DNA of 64,000 nt from Selenomonas sp. oral taxon 920 (lineage in GTDB: Bacteria; Bacillota; Negativicutes; Selenomonadales; Selenomonadaceae): the NCBI RefSeq assembly GCF_001717585.1, contig NZ_CP017042.1, forward strand, positions 1,139,001 to 1,203,000. Reading direction: 5' to 3'. The first letter of the stretch is position 1. Each line of letters begins with the position of its first letter. Positions 60,335 through 64,000 of the stretch are shown piece by piece. The position numbers and the translations under genes were made by a program. The notes beneath the pieces were generated by a model. It saw only the letters and a program-made list of their open reading frames with translations, was not told the origin of the DNA and did no database searches.

Positions 60335-61476
60335 TCTGCACGCTCCCCCTGCTCCATCGAATCAATGATACGAACGAGTTCGTCCTGTTCTGTCTCTGTC
60401 ATCTGCACGGCTGTTACTTCTGCAAAGAAATCGGAAAAGAGATGCAGGTCGGATTTCCCGCGTTCATAGCTGCGCTCGGTGGAGGAAAGTCGGTTGACGT
60501 TGATGTTCGGGCGTGTGATGGTAAAGAGATTCGGATAGATTCGCCGCAGTTTCTCATGTGCGGCGAGCACCGCATCCGTATCGAGCAGTTCCACACAGAT
60601 GTAGTCATCATGCGGAAGCGAATCGAACGTATCCGTCATGATCTCATCCATCATGCCGCGTACAATGCGTACATCATGGCGCGGTGTCAGCGGGTAGAAC
60701 GTGTGAGATGCTGCACCCGCGGCATCGAGTTCGACGAGCTCAATGCCCTTTTTCTGGTGCGCTTCATCAAAGGAGTACTTCAGCAATGAGCCGGAGTAAC
60801 GTATGTTCTCCGCACCCGCCCGCTGGGGTGCGTGGAGGTGTCCAAGTGCCGTATAGGAATATGCAGTGAAGTGCTCCGCGCTGACCTGATCGCTGCCGCC
60901 GACGGACAGCGCGTGCTCGGACTCCGAGGTCTGACCGCCGATGACAAAAGCGTGCGCGATTGCCACACTGCGCGTCGACGATGGAATCTGTGCACGTGCC
61001 GCCGCAATCTGTACGGCAAGAGCACCATCGAAGGATACGTTTTCATCGAGCGCAAATGCCTCGCGTACATGTGGGGGATCTCCATAGGGAATGAGCGAGA
61101 AATAGACATCCCCGTGTTCATCTGAGAGAACGACGGGCGGCTCCTTGGCATGCACAACACCTGCCGGATAGATGCCGGACGCACGAAGAAGCTGTGCGCA
61201 AAAGCCAAGGCGCACAGCACTGTCATGATTTCCGGCAATAAAGAGCACGCGGATTCCCTGCGCAGCAAGCCGTGTCAATATTTCGTTGAAGAGTTCAACC
61301 GCCTCAGGAGGAGGAATGGCGCGGTCATAGACATCACCGGCAATGACGAGGGCATCGGGGCGCAGATCCCTGCACAGTGCAAGCAGCTCCTCCAATACAT
61401 ACGCCTGATCCTCTGTCATATGCCGCTGTCCGAAGAGTTTTCCCAAATGCCAGTCTGCCGTATGGATGAACCGCAT
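60331..61476 (-). CDS. sbcD: SbcD, Mre11-type nuclease subunit
   Basis: 381 aa. Metallophosphoesterase motifs: RFIHTADWHLGK, DALVIAGDVYDRA, VLFIAGNHDSAVR, YTALGHLHAPQ. The C-terminal part binds SbcC. Coupled to sbcC through ATGA. Confidence 0.97.
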   Translation of the reverse strand: MRFIHTADWHLGKLFGQRHMTEDQAYVLEELLALCRDLRPDALVIAGDVYDRAIPPPEAVELFNEILTRLAAQGIRVLFIAGNHDSAVRLGFCAQLLRASGIYPAGVVHAKEPPVVLSDEHGDVYFSLIPYGDPPHVREAFALDENVSFDGALAVQIAAARAQIPSSTRSVAIAHAFVIGGQTSESEHALSVGGSDQVSAEHFTAYSYTALGHLHAPQRAGAENIRYSGSLLKYSFDEAHQKKGIELVELDAAGAASHTFYPLTPRHDVRIVRGMMDEIMTDTFDSLPHDDYICVELLDTDAVLAAHEKLRRIYPNLFTITRPNINVNRLSSTERSYERGKSDLHLFSDFFAEVTAVQMTETEQDELVRIIDSMEQGERAE

Positions 61477-61490
61477 GACATCCCCTCATC

Positions 61491-62153
61491 TCATGAATCT
61501 GCTTCAGCCAGAATTTTTGCGACAGACGAACTGCCGATGCCCAGACGATGCACACCCATGTCCAAAAATTTCTTTGCGGTAGCATAGTCTCGAATGCCGC
61601 CGGATGCCTTGACCTTGCATCGCCCGTGCGACGTATCCAGCATGATACGCAGCTGCTCCTCCGTCGCTCCCGTGCCGAGGAATCCCGTCGCCGTCTTGAC
61701 GAAGTCTGCTCCCGCTGCAATGCTGACCTCCGTTGCCCGTGCAATCTCCTCCGATGTCAGCTGGCTTGCCTCGAAAATGACCTTGACGAGAACGTTACGC
61801 GCATGGGCAGCGTTGACAACGGCGCGTATTTCCGCCTCGACCTCGTCCCATTTCCCGGAGCGGGCAAGCCCATAGTTCATCACCATGTCAAGCTCCTCCG
61901 CGCCGTATTCCATATAATAGCGTGCCTCAAGTTCCTTGACTGCGGCGGGGGCTTTCCCGTGCGGAAAGTCGAGCACCGTACACACACGTGTATCGGTACC
62001 CTGACAAAGCTGAACGGCAAGCGGGATATCAGCCGGCTGGACACAGACCGAACAGCACTCCTGTCGTACCGCCTCCGTAATCGCCGCACGCACCTCATCG
62101 GAGGTCATCGCAGGATTCAGAGGAGAAGAATCGATATATCTGCTGAGTTTCAT
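61491..62153 (-). CDS. deoC: Deoxyribose-phosphate aldolase
   Basis: 220 aa, class I aldolase: KLSRYIDSSPLNPAMTSDEV, SVCVQPADIPLA, VCTVLDFPHG, LVKVIFEASQLT, the Schiff-base Lys in ADFVKTATGFLG and KVKASGGIRDYATA. It cleaves deoxyribose-5-phosphate to glyceraldehyde-3-phosphate and acetaldehyde. ATG at 62153 with AAAGGAT upstream. It sits inside a DNA repair operon, so it may salvage deoxyribose from degraded DNA (inference). Confidence 0.96.
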   Translation of the reverse strand: MKLSRYIDSSPLNPAMTSDEVRAAITEAVRQECCSVCVQPADIPLAVQLCQGTDTRVCTVLDFPHGKAPAAVKELEARYYMEYGAEELDMVMNYGLARSGKWDEVEAEIRAVVNAAHARNVLVKVIFEASQLTSEEIARATEVSIAAGADFVKTATGFLGTGATEEQLRIMLDTSHGRCKVKASGGIRDYATAKKFLDMGVHRLGIGSSSVAKILAEADS

Positions 62154-62164
62154 CGTTGATCCTT

Positions 62165-64000
<1,836 letters not shown>

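Overview
The window is a chromosomal segment of a Gram-positive-lineage bacterium, most likely a propionate-forming Negativicute of the Selenomonas type (inference). The pointers are: HisZ with short-form HisG; AddAB rather than RecBCD; ribosomal protein L27 with a cleavable N-terminal extension next to its protease Prp; CvfB and YqeK; a CheV protein (chemotaxis); a transcarboxylase-5S/pyruvate-carboxylase-B type protein; and a cobalamin riboswitch. No rRNA, tRNA, CRISPR array, prophage or complete insertion sequence is visible. Nearly all DNA is coding, in tight operons with many ATGA/GTGA stop-start overlaps.

Layout. 1-4 kb (+): alaS, then an HlyD-like membrane protein. 4-13.7 kb (+): histidine biosynthesis. 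A TrpR-family regulator (YerC/HisR type) overlaps hisZ, followed by an HD-domain gene. A D-2-hydroxyacid dehydrogenase lies on the opposite strand. Then hisG-D-C-B-H-A-F-IE run from a promoter with a 10-bp palindrome at the predicted transcription start. 13.8-15.3 kb (+): a carboxyltransferase subunit behind a consensus promoter. 15.3-18.6 kb (-): a nucleoside kinase and a PiT phosphate transporter with its DUF47 partner. 18.9-24.3 kb (-): a five-gene Opp/Nik-type ABC importer under a cobalamin riboswitch, whose terminator and a 15-nt antiterminator pairing can both be read in the sequence. 24.3-26.2 kb: a MATE transporter among copies of a roughly 170-bp inverted-repeat-ended element. 26.2-32.5 kb (-): purE-C-F-M-N-H(cyclohydrolase domain only)-D.

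32.6-42.5 kb (-): cheV, then a long operon rplU-prp-rpmA-obgE-yhbY-proB-proA-(small membrane protein)-nadD-yqeK-LCP-rsfS-cvfB. 42.6-47.3 kb (-): a HAD hydrolase, guaA, recX, recA, yqeY and rpsU. 47.6-48.5 kb (+): a ZnuA-like metal-binding lipoprotein. 48.6-49.8 kb (-): tadA, a small unknown gene and a HIT protein. 49.9-64 kb (-): a DNA repair operon, ligA (start outside the window)-deoC-sbcD-sbcC-addB-addA.

Most of the window is conserved housekeeping DNA. The parts most worth a second look are: the riboswitch-controlled importer (candidate cobalt or corrinoid-precursor uptake); the MITE-like repeat, which supplies the last codons of purD and the stop codon of the MATE gene; the PurH protein reduced to one domain; the candidate HisR operator; and the recA promoter built into an upstream terminator hairpin.
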